From contig NZ_CP013692.1 of the NCBI RefSeq assembly GCF_001477625.1, positions 806,001 through 870,000 of the forward strand: a stretch of 64,000 bases of DNA, written 5' to 3'. Source of the DNA: Paucibacter sp. KCTC 42545 (lineage in GTDB: Bacteria; Pseudomonadota; Gammaproteobacteria; Burkholderiales; Burkholderiaceae_C). The position numbers and the translations under genes were made by a program. Numbering within the stretch: the stretch's first letter is position 1; each line of letters begins with the position of its first letter. A model generated the notes under the pieces. That model was given only the letters and a program-made list of their open reading frames with translations, searched no databases and had not been told where the DNA came from. Positions 50,350 through 58,185 of this stretch are shown here, piece by piece.

Positions 50350-52620
50350 TTACTTGACGCCCGCCACCACGCTCGAACCCGTCACCTGGACGTAGATCGG
50401 ATTGCTGTAGAACCACAGGTCAGACCAAGCAGCCACGTCGTAAGACACCGCCTTCTGGCCGGCGATCGGCGAGGCGCCGGTGGCCGTGGCCAAGTGGTCC
50501 GGGCAGCCGTCGAACTGGTTGCCGGCGCTGTGCGGTGTCTTGCATGGGATGGTCAGGCGGCTGGTGTCGTTGGCGTTGGTGTAAACGTCGGCCATCGGGT
50601 TGCCCTTGGAGTCGGTCTCATAGGGCACAGCGGCCGGCAAGTTGCTGCCGCGCAGACGCACATACTGGGATGCCGTCACCGCAGGGATGCGGTAAGTCAT
50701 CTTCAGGAACTTGGTGTTGTCCACGCCCGAAGCGAAGGCCACCCAAGGCGTGGCGCCATCGCCGTTGAAGGTCTTGATCACTGCAGCGCTGGTGTTCTTG
50801 GCGGCAGCGGGGACAACCGACAGGTCAGCGGTGGTGCCGTCGGCCTTCAGCCAAGCGGTGTTGCGCGGCCATTCGCCCGAGTAGTCAGCGGCACCTGGCG
50901 TCTTGTAGCCGGTCACCAGGCCACGGATCAGGTCGATGTGATCCAGCACCGGCTTGTTCAGCGGCTGGACGCGGCCGATCTGCGCCAAAGCGGGGTTGGG
51001 GAAGGTGTAAGGCGAGAAGCTTTCGCCTTCGGGATCACGCACCACCACCGAGACCACGATCTCGGCGCCTGGGCGCACCACCAGCTTTTCGCCCATGGTG
51101 GCGCAGCCGCTGGCATCGACGTCGCGGTTATTGGTGGCAGCGGCCGTGGCCAGTGCTTCCACGGCAGCATTGCTGCGAGCGGCAGGGCCAGCGTAGGAAG
51201 CGCAGGCGACGAAGGCCAGGCGGTCGATCAGCTGGCCGCTGGCGGCGAAGCTATTGCCGGTGCGCAGGCCGTCAACAATGGTTTGCGGACGCAGCTTGTC
51301 GGCGCCGTTGCGCACCATGACGAAGTCACGGGCGTATTCGCCGGGGTAGAAGTCTTGCGTAGAGCGGCGGTCATCCGGGCCGAAGGCGCCGCGGTTATGC
51401 CAGTCAGACGAGGCGAAGTACCAGAAGTTGCGACCTTCGCCGAGCAAGGCGTCCCACACGCCGCCGACTTGGGCGCCGTAAACACCGGTGCCGCCGTAGG
51501 TGGTGCCGCCGACCGAGTCGACCAAGCCACCGTTAGCGCCGAAGTTGTTGCGCAAGACTTGGTATTCACCGCGGTTGGACGAAGCGCCGTGGCCGGGTTG
51601 GGTTTCGAAGCCGAAGGCGATGTCCGGGCCTGCGTTGTTCAGGTTACGCAGATGCTCGATGTTGAAGCCTTGGTTGCCGTCGGGGTTGAAGGGGCCGGCG
51701 CGCTCCAAGTGGGCAGGCACGTAGTAGCTGCCGGTGGCGTGGTTTTGGGCCATCCACTTGATGGCTTCCAAAGTCTTCAGATGACCCTTGTTGCCGTTGC
51801 CGGTACCGCTGGCGGGCATCAGCTTTTGGGCGGTGACGTTCCAGCTGACATCGCTGGCGCTATTGCTGCCTGCGACCGAGCAATTCCAGTTGTTGCCAAG
51901 GGCCGAGCCGGCGATGTTGCCGCGGCTCTTGTCGGTGTCGTTGCGGTCAAAGCAATACGACCATTGCGACAGGGCGTTGGCATTGCCCAGGGCGGTGTAG
52001 CCGGGCGATGTGGGCATGGTGGCGTTGTCCAGCTGGCTGGGCATCTGGCCGGTGATGATGCTCATCGAAGCGTGCTCATGGCCGGCAACCACCGACTCCA
52101 TGCCGATGAACAAAGGCAGATTCTTGGAAGCAGCCAGGTACTCAACCAAGGGGTACTGGAATTCTTGAATCGACTGCCAGCGCCACATATTGCGGTTCGG
52201 GCTGGAGCCGCTGACGTCGCCCTTGGGCGTAACGCCGCTGTTTTCCCAGGTCGTTGTCGGGCCCTTGCCGGCCACGTAGGGATAGGCGGGTGTGCTCAGC
52301 GAGGCGTCTTCCACCAAGGTGCAATTGCGGTTGCCGTTGCCGCCGTGGCCGGCTTGCACAAACCAGTCCAGGCCCCAAGGCGTATCGCCGCCCTTGCTAG
52401 TCTTGTCGGTGACCTTCTTGACCAGCTTTTGCATCGAGATGGCGCCATCCGAGCAAGTGGTGTGGTTGTGGAAGTCGCCGGTGACGTACTGGCCTGGCGT
52501 CTTGCCGACCGGGACGGCCGAGGCTGCCGTGGAGATGCCGGGGGCGGCGACCAAGCCACCCATGCTGAGGGTGGCGAGGGCCGCGAGGGCCAACTGGTTC
52601 TTGCTGAAGCGGATAGGCAT
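50350..52620 (-). CDS. Secreted PHP-domain-like metal phosphoesterase
   Basis: A 756-residue secreted protein. The signal peptide (about 1-33) ends near STAASA. The mature protein opens with VTGDFHNHTTCSDGAISMQK, the PHP metal motif HxH. Later segments FASSDWHNRGAFGPDD and the FIGMESVVAGHEHAS His/Glu cluster could complete a metal site. The C-terminal part (about 480-756) looks like beta-rich domains with several Cys. The substrate is unknown; export suggests a role in phosphate release or envelope turnover. It is unusually large for a PHP protein. The codon usage and composition resemble a well-expressed secreted protein (many Asn, Thr and Gly). Confidence 0.8.
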   Translation of the reverse strand: MPIRFSKNQLALAALATLSMGGLVAAPGISTAASAVPVGKTPGQYVTGDFHNHTTCSDGAISMQKLVKKVTDKTSKGGDTPWGLDWFVQAGHGGNGNRNCTLVEDASLSTPAYPYVAGKGPTTTWENSGVTPKGDVSGSSPNRNMWRWQSIQEFQYPLVEYLAASKNLPLFIGMESVVAGHEHASMSIITGQMPSQLDNATMPTSPGYTALGNANALSQWSYCFDRNDTDKSRGNIAGSALGNNWNCSVAGSNSASDVSWNVTAQKLMPASGTGNGNKGHLKTLEAIKWMAQNHATGSYYVPAHLERAGPFNPDGNQGFNIEHLRNLNNAGPDIAFGFETQPGHGASSNRGEYQVLRNNFGANGGLVDSVGGTTYGGTGVYGAQVGGVWDALLGEGRNFWYFASSDWHNRGAFGPDDRRSTQDFYPGEYARDFVMVRNGADKLRPQTIVDGLRTGNSFAASGQLIDRLAFVACASYAGPAARSNAAVEALATAAATNNRDVDASGCATMGEKLVVRPGAEIVVSVVVRDPEGESFSPYTFPNPALAQIGRVQPLNKPVLDHIDLIRGLVTGYKTPGAADYSGEWPRNTAWLKADGTTADLSVVPAAAKNTSAAVIKTFNGDGATPWVAFASGVDNTKFLKMTYRIPAVTASQYVRLRGSNLPAAVPYETDSKGNPMADVYTNANDTSRLTIPCKTPHSAGNQFDGCPDHLATATGASPIAGQKAVSYDVAAWSDLWFYSNPIYVQVTGSSVVAGVK

Positions 52621-52821
52621 GACGAAGGACTCCTGTTTGAACTAGGCTCGGCCGCACGGCATGGGCGGCCGGGCCGGATCGGTGTTGCCGCTATGCAGGC
52701 GCTGTGCTGCCGTTTTGTGCGGTCTGCGCGCATGCTAGGTGGGGCAGATGACTGGGGCGTGACGTTGTGTCATGAGCCGAAACGCCTCGGCCGCTCTTGC
52801 GCAGTGGCTGCGCAAATGGGC

Positions 52822-53280
52822 TCAGGCCGGCAGGGCCTCGTAGTCCACGCTGAGGTCAGCCTGCACGACACCGCCGAGCGCAAACTCCAGCGTCAGCGGG
52901 TAGCTGCGGCCGATCTCCAGCGGCTCACGCAGGCCCAGCAGGCGCACATAGCTGGCTTCTTCGCTGAGCACGCTCTCTTGGCCGGCGGGAATCAAGAAGT
53001 CCACTTTGGGATGGGCGGCGTGGCCGCCAATTTCGGCGCCACTGGCCAAGGGGCAGCTGACCCGGATCAAACGGTCGGCCACGGTGACCTCGTCAAAGCG
53101 CATGCAGACGATCGCCGTGCTGGCACCCGGTTTGGACGCCCGCGTCCAGGGGTGGGTTACCCGCAGCGTGGTGGTGAAGAACTCGCAGGCCTGCGCGGGC
53201 CGCCCCAGCACGAGGCTGAGGCCGCTGGCCAGCGAGGCCTGCAAAAGGGCGCGGCGGTGAAGAGCGGGCAGCAGGGGCAC
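52822..53280 (-). CDS. PCu(A)C-like secreted protein, copper ligands degenerate
   Basis: A 152-residue exported protein with a twin-arginine-like signal (HRRALLQASLASGLSL). The fold matches the PCu(A)C/DUF461 copper chaperone: HPWTRASKPGASTAI, then RLIRVSCPLA, IPAGQ, a LGLREPLEIGRSYPLTLEFA core. From family knowledge, copper binding needs the HxM and Met/His positions. Here the HxM place reads GGHAAH and the late His-Met place reads SYVRLLG, so most ligands look lost. It is upstream of the secreted PHP gene by 201 nt. The start is GTG with AAAGGA 7 nt upstream. Confidence 0.8.
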   Translation of the reverse strand: MPLLPALHRRALLQASLASGLSLVLGRPAQACEFFTTTLRVTHPWTRASKPGASTAIVCMRFDEVTVADRLIRVSCPLASGAEIGGHAAHPKVDFLIPAGQESVLSEEASYVRLLGLREPLEIGRSYPLTLEFALGGVVQADLSVDYEALPA

Positions 53281-53540
53281 GGCGAGTCCTTTGGATCTTG
53301 GAAGAGGAATCGGCGCAGCCTAGGCGGGCCAGATGAACAATTGATGACAGGGGTGAGTTGTGGCGCGAAACCCGACGCGGCTGCCGCCTGGGGCCGTGAA
53401 AGCGCCAAACGGATGCGGCACCGTCACAGTGCTGTCGTGAGGGCATGCCTAGACTGCGACCCGAAGCAACTGGGCTGCGGCTTGTTTGCTGCGCATTGCA
53501 TCCATCCACTCATGCACCAACTTCCACCAGGAGATTCCCG

Positions 53541-54185
53541 ATGAAGCTCACACGACTGCTCGCCCCCTCGCTTTCCGCCTTGGCCGCTGTTGCCTTGTTC
53601 AGTGCTACGCCTGCCTTTGCTGAGAACGCTGTTTTCAACATCGACTTCGAGCACAACTGGGCTTACGACAACAGCGCTGTCAGCGAGTACTACAACGGCG
53701 GTACGGCCGCTGACGGCAGCAGCAACAGCGCCAATCTGGGCGTGTCCTTCGTCGGCGTGTTCGGCCTGTCCAATGACGAGCTGGGCCCTTACTTCAACAA
53801 TGCACCGACACCGCTGGGCACCGCCTATGTCGACGCTTTGGCCACCAGCGCTTACATCAATGTGGCGGCCGGTGTGACCAACAGCCTGTCGTTCTACTAC
53901 GCCAGCCCCACGGCCGTCGTTGGCGCCATCAAGGCCTACTCTGGCTTGAACGGCACCGGCACCTTGCTGGGTACTTTCGACCTGGCCGCCAACGGCAGCG
54001 CCTACGACGTCTGGAGCAAGCAAACCATCAGCTTCAACGGCACCGCCCAGTCTTTCGACCTGGTGGGCAGCGCCGGCACCGTGGGTTTTGACAATATCTC
54101 CGCCGTGCCCGAGCCAAGCGCCTTGGCTTTGATGTTGGCGGGTGTTGTCGGCCTGGCCGGCATGCGCAATCGCCGCCGCGGCTGA
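53541..54185 (+). CDS. PEP-CTERM sorting domain protein
   Basis: A 214-residue secreted protein. A signal peptide (1-27, ending TPAFA) is followed by a beta-rich Asn/Gly/Ser domain (about 28-185). The C-terminal sorting signal is VPEPSALALMLAGVVGLAGM plus an Arg-rich tail. PEP-CTERM proteins are processed by exosortase EpsH, usually together with exopolysaccharide loci, so the host must encode that enzyme elsewhere. GGAG lies before the ATG. Function of the beta domain is unknown. Confidence 0.93.
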   Translation: MKLTRLLAPSLSALAAVALFSATPAFAENAVFNIDFEHNWAYDNSAVSEYYNGGTAADGSSNSANLGVSFVGVFGLSNDELGPYFNNAPTPLGTAYVDALATSAYINVAAGVTNSLSFYYASPTAVVGAIKAYSGLNGTGTLLGTFDLAANGSAYDVWSKQTISFNGTAQSFDLVGSAGTVGFDNISAVPEPSALALMLAGVVGLAGMRNRRRG

Positions 54186-54272
54186 ATTTCAATTTCTGAG
54201 GCGCTCAAGTGGCGCCCTGAAATGGCAACCTTTCGCTCAGCGCTTCTTGCGACCTTGAGCGGGGCATGAGTT

Positions 54273-54314
54273 AAGGGGTCAGGTCTTGCCGTCAAAGGCA
54301 GGACCTGGCCCTTT
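54273..54314. repeat. REP-like hairpin
   Basis: AAGGGGTCAGGTCTTGCC (54273-54290) is an imperfect inverted copy of GGCAGGACCTGGCCCTTT (54297-54314), with three mismatches and a 6-base loop. GGGGTCAGGTCTT-type motifs recur in proteobacterial REP sequences (recalled, not checked). It could also act as a weak terminator for the PEP-CTERM gene. The rest of the 224-bp gap shows only a small GGCGC/GCGCC hairpin near 54200. Confidence 0.45.
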
Positions 54315-54409
54315 GGCCTTTCGGCTGGCAAGCCCTGCGGTCGGCAATCTGTGTGGCTCGTTGGCGCCTGGCGGCATCCGCTGTGTGGCAGCGGCGTATC
54401 AGTATTGGC

Positions 54410-56146
54410 CTAGACCAGCGCCTCAACAATCATCTGCACCCGCTGTTGGCCCTGGTATTCATCCAGGCTCAGGCGGTAGGCCATGCGGCCGCTCTCGGGC
54501 ACTGGGTCGATATGGCTGAACCAGATGGCGTCGCGCAGCACGCCGGCCTGTCGAATGCGCAGCTTGAGGTGGCGCTCACCCACAATGCGCTGCGAAATCA
54601 CGTCCACCTGATCGCAGAACAGCGGGGCCTCGAAAGCCTGGCCCCAGACCTGCGCGTCCAGGCTGCGCACGGTGTCGGGCGTGAAGAACTCGGGCGAGAG
54701 TGGTCCGTCGGTGCGCAGGGTGCGGGTCAGGGCGGCCGCGTCCAGCCATTCGGCGGCAACGGTTTGCAAGGCCTGGTTGAAAGCAGCAAAGCTTTCTGGG
54801 TCCGCCAAGGTACAGCCGGCCGCCATGGCGTGGCCGCCGAATTTCTTCAGCAGCTCGGGCTGGCGTTTGCTGACCAAGTCCAGCGCGTCGCGCAGATGAA
54901 AGCCCGGAATCGAGCGCCCCGAGCCCTTGAGCTGCCCATCGGCGCCTTGTGCGAACACAAAGGTCGGGCGATGGACGCGGTCCTTCAGGCGCGAGGCAAT
55001 GATGCCCACCACGCCCTCGTGAAAGTCGGCCTCGAACAAACAAAGGGCGGCGGGTGGTTCGCCGTCCAGCAAGCTCATGATGTGATCCAGCTTGGCCTCG
55101 GCCTGCTCCTTCATATCGGCCTCAATCTCACGCCGCTCACGGTTGATGGCGTCGAGCTGTTTGGCGAGTTCCAAGGCGCGGCTAGGCTCATCGCTGAGCA
55201 GGCATTCAATGCCGAGTGTCATATCGGACAACCGCCCGGCCGCATTGATGCGCGGCCCCAGGGCAAAGCCCAGGTCGAAGCCGGTGGCGCGGCTGCAGTC
55301 GCGCCCGGCTGCCGTGAACAGGGCTTGCACGCCGGGCTGCACGCGGCCGCCACGCATGCGCTTGAGGCCTTGGGCGACCAGGCGGCGGTTATTGGCGTCG
55401 AGTTTGACCACATCGGCGACTGTGCCCAGTGCGACTAGGTCCAGCAGGCCGTCCAGCTTGGGCTGGCTGGCGGCGTCAAAAGCGCCGCGCCGGCGCAGCT
55501 CGCTGCGCAGGGCCAGCAGCACGTAAAAGGCCACGCCCACGCCCGCCAGGTTCTTGCTCTCGAAGCTGCAGGCGGGCTGGTTGGGGTTGACGATGGCGTC
55601 GGCCGCGGGCAGCACGATTTGGCCGTCGATGAGGGCGGGCAGATGGTGGTCGGTCACCAGCACCTTCAGTCCCAAGGCCTTGGCATGGGCCACACCGGCG
55701 ATGCTGGCGATGCCGTTGTCCACCGTCATCAAGACCTGCGGGCGCTGCGGCAGGGCCAGCTCGACGATGGCGGGCGTCAGTCCGTAGCCATGCACGGCGC
55801 GGTCGGGCACGACGTAGCCGAGTTGCTCGGGCTTGGCGCCCAGCAGAGCCAGGCCGCGCAGGGCGACGACGCAGGCGGTGGCGCCGTCGCAGTCGTAGTC
55901 GGCCACCAGGCAGATGCGCTCGCCAGCAAGGATGGCATCGGCCAAGAGCTGGGCCGCGGCGCTGGCGCCGAGCAGGGATTCGGGCGGCAGCAGGCGAGCC
56001 AGGCCGTCGTCCAATTCCAGCGGCTCACGCACGCCACGGGCGGCAAACAGGCGCGCCAGCAGGGGCGTGTGGCCGGCTTGCTCCAAGGCCCAGGCGGCGC
56101 GGGGCGGTACCTCACGGGTCAGCAGTTGCGGGGCGTTAGCGGCCAT
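54410..56146 (-). CDS. recJ: Single-stranded-DNA-specific exonuclease RecJ
   Basis: A 578-residue 5'-3' exonuclease for recombination and mismatch repair. The DHH-family motifs are visible: Asp83-x-Asp85-x-Asp87 in VADYDCDGAT, motif III DNGIASIAGVAHA, motif IV TDHHLP with Asp166-His167-His168, and the DHHA1 part with GGHAMAAG. Length matches the family. The start ATG overlaps the upstream stop by 1 nt (TGATG); the long in-frame extension lies inside the rpfE-like gene. Confidence 0.95.
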   Translation of the reverse strand: MAANAPQLLTREVPPRAAWALEQAGHTPLLARLFAARGVREPLELDDGLARLLPPESLLGASAAAQLLADAILAGERICLVADYDCDGATACVVALRGLALLGAKPEQLGYVVPDRAVHGYGLTPAIVELALPQRPQVLMTVDNGIASIAGVAHAKALGLKVLVTDHHLPALIDGQIVLPAADAIVNPNQPACSFESKNLAGVGVAFYVLLALRSELRRRGAFDAASQPKLDGLLDLVALGTVADVVKLDANNRRLVAQGLKRMRGGRVQPGVQALFTAAGRDCSRATGFDLGFALGPRINAAGRLSDMTLGIECLLSDEPSRALELAKQLDAINRERREIEADMKEQAEAKLDHIMSLLDGEPPAALCLFEADFHEGVVGIIASRLKDRVHRPTFVFAQGADGQLKGSGRSIPGFHLRDALDLVSKRQPELLKKFGGHAMAAGCTLADPESFAAFNQALQTVAAEWLDAAALTRTLRTDGPLSPEFFTPDTVRSLDAQVWGQAFEAPLFCDQVDVISQRIVGERHLKLRIRQAGVLRDAIWFSHIDPVPESGRMAYRLSLDEYQGQQRVQMIVEALV

Positions 56147-57096
56147 CACAAAGCCTCCAGCGCGGCGGCGGCATTGGCGCGTGGTGGCAGCCAGCGCTGC
56201 AGAGTTTTTTGCAGGGCGCCGCGCGGCGGCAGCTGGTAGCTCTGCGCGAAGCGTTCGCCGCACAGTGTGAGCTGTACCGGTTCGCCCAGCCGCGCCCGCT
56301 GCAGCAGTTCCGACACCGCACCTTCGTCCAGCTGCGTCCAGGCCTCGGCCCACGCCGCCCAGTCAGCGGCCAGCTGCGACGCTTGCAAGCTGCTGTCGAT
56401 TTGCAGATTGGCGGGCAGCGGCGTCAGCGTGTCGGGCGCGGCGCCGCAGCCGCTGATCCACACCGAGTTGAGCGCCAGGGCGCCCCGTGCTTCGCGCTGG
56501 GCATTCAAGGGCTCGCGGTGTAGCAGCATCTGCACCTCGTTTTGCAAGGTGCGCAGCCGGCGGGCGGTGGGCATCCAGGGGTCGACATTGCGCAGCAGCA
56601 CCCGCTCGACGCTGGCGCTGCTCAAGCCAGCGAGGCTGTCGTGCGTCAGCAGCCATTGGTAGCGCGAGAGCCAGCACGCGCGCCAGCCCTCGTTGGCCGG
56701 CCACAGCTCGGCCAGGGCAGCAAAGAACTGGCGCGACTCTTCATCCGTCAGCGCCAATGATTCGGGTGCGTAGGCATTGACCTGATCGCTGCCCACGGCC
56801 AGGTGCAGCGGTGTCAGCAGGGCCCAGGGCAGGTGTGGGTCTTCGCCAGTGGCTTCGGCCGCCCAGGCGGCGGTGGGCAGCAGGCCATCGCTGTCAGCGT
56901 GGGGCTGGACGCTACCGCGCAGGCGGGCCAGGCTGTGCTCGAAGGGGGTGTTGAGGCTTTGCTCATCGCTGCCCAGTGCCGGGCCGGCGGGTTTGAGCAG
57001 GCCTAGCAAGGCCGCCAGGTGCGGCAGGGCCAAGTGGCTGAGGGTGTGCTTACAGGCCTCGTCGAGGGCGCTGGCGTGGGAAATCATCAGGTGCAT
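56146..57096 (-). CDS. RpfE-like hypothetical protein
   Basis: A 316-residue cytoplasmic protein of a family seen beside recJ in Xanthomonas (rpfE in the rpf cluster) and in many Burkholderiales, where it is sometimes called a phosphoglycerate-mutase-like protein. It begins MHLMISHASALDEA, like relatives, and has PWALLTPLHLAVGSDQV and SGLNSVWISG-type segments. No catalytic motif is clear to me. Two ATG codons 3 and 6 codons apart upstream and downstream are possible starts. Its stop overlaps recJ by 1 nt. Confidence 0.8.
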   Translation of the reverse strand: MHLMISHASALDEACKHTLSHLALPHLAALLGLLKPAGPALGSDEQSLNTPFEHSLARLRGSVQPHADSDGLLPTAAWAAEATGEDPHLPWALLTPLHLAVGSDQVNAYAPESLALTDEESRQFFAALAELWPANEGWRACWLSRYQWLLTHDSLAGLSSASVERVLLRNVDPWMPTARRLRTLQNEVQMLLHREPLNAQREARGALALNSVWISGCGAAPDTLTPLPANLQIDSSLQASQLAADWAAWAEAWTQLDEGAVSELLQRARLGEPVQLTLCGERFAQSYQLPPRGALQKTLQRWLPPRANAAAALEAL

Positions 57097-57249
57097 GGTG
57101 GCCATTATCGAGTGCGGTGCTTGGCCAGACGCTGCGCAGGCTTTGGCTTGGCAGGCGCTGGCCGCTTGAATGGAGGGGAGGGTGCCTGTCACACAAGCTT
57201 CATCAAGCTGCCATGGGCTGGACACGGCCCGGGACCAAACTCATTAGCC

Positions 57250-58167
57250 ATGCAGAACGACCACGCCTTGATGCGCGCCGCCGCGACTGCAGCGGGTGCC
57301 CTGACCAGCCTGCCCACATCGGTCGATGTGGCAGATTCCGAGGGCGTGGACGGCGGCGGCAAGCCCAGCCGCCGCTACCGCACGGTGTGGATTTCAGACC
57401 TGCATCTGGGCACGCCCGGTTGTCAGGCCCATGCCTTGCTGGACTTTTTGCGCGAAGTCGAGTGCGAGGAGCTGTTTCTGGTCGGCGACATCATCGACGG
57501 CTGGCAGCTGCGCCGCAGCTGGTACTGGCCGCAAGCCCATAACGATGTGGTGCAAAAGTTGCTGCGCAAGGCCCGCAAGGGTTGCAAGGTCTACTTTGTG
57601 CCTGGCAACCACGACGAGTTCGCCCGCAAATACCTCAACCACAATTTCGGTGGCATTGAGGTGGTGAAGGAATGGATCCACGAGACCGCCGACGGGCGCA
57701 AGCTGTGGATCACCCATGGCGATTTGTTCGACGGGGTGATCCAGTGCGCCAAGTGGCTGGCCCATGTGGGCGACTGGGCGTATGAGCTCACGCTCAAACT
57801 CAACCGCTACCTGAACCATCTGCGCGCCAAGTTCGGCCTGCCTTACTGGAGCTTGTCCAAATACCTCAAGCTCAAGGTCAAGCGGGCGGTCAGCTATGTG
57901 TCTGACTTCGAAGAAGCTGTGGCGCGGGAGGCACGCAAGCGCGGCGTGCATGGCGTGGTTTGTGGTCATATTCACTTTGCCGAGATGCGCGATATTGACG
58001 GCATCCTTTATTGCAACGATGGCGATTGGGTGGAAAGCCTGACCGCCTTGGTAGAGCATGCCGATGGACGCTTGGAAATCCTCGATTGGGGTCAGGTCTT
58101 GGCTGCTGGATCCGCTCCCTTAACCGAACCAGGCCTGCCTGCGGCTAGGCCAGAAGTGCTGGCTTAG
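57250..58167 (+). CDS. LpxH-like UDP-2,3-diacylglucosamine pyrophosphatase family phosphoesterase
   Basis: A 305-residue calcineurin-type metallophosphoesterase. Metal motifs are ISDLHLG with Asp50 and His52, VGDIIDGW, PGNHDE, THGDLFDG and GHIHF. The layout LPYWSLSKYLKLKVKRAVSYV and the GVHGVVCGHIHFAE end resemble the LpxH2-like family that hydrolyses UDP-2,3-diacylglucosamine for lipid A, or acts on a related phosphate ester. It has an N-terminal extension of about 40 low-complexity residues. It is divergent from the rpfE-like gene and 18 nt upstream of ppk. Confidence 0.85.
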   Translation: MQNDHALMRAAATAAGALTSLPTSVDVADSEGVDGGGKPSRRYRTVWISDLHLGTPGCQAHALLDFLREVECEELFLVGDIIDGWQLRRSWYWPQAHNDVVQKLLRKARKGCKVYFVPGNHDEFARKYLNHNFGGIEVVKEWIHETADGRKLWITHGDLFDGVIQCAKWLAHVGDWAYELTLKLNRYLNHLRAKFGLPYWSLSKYLKLKVKRAVSYVSDFEEAVAREARKRGVHGVVCGHIHFAEMRDIDGILYCNDGDWVESLTALVEHADGRLEILDWGQVLAAGSAPLTEPGLPAARPEVLA

Positions 58168-58185
58168 CGCACCTAGAATCAAAGA

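Noticed and set aside
50278..53544. A 1088-residue plus-strand frame opposite the PHP and PCuAC-like genes
   Set aside because: The translation has no recognisable motif and its codon pattern mirrors the real minus-strand genes, which carry signal peptides, metal motifs and a terminator.
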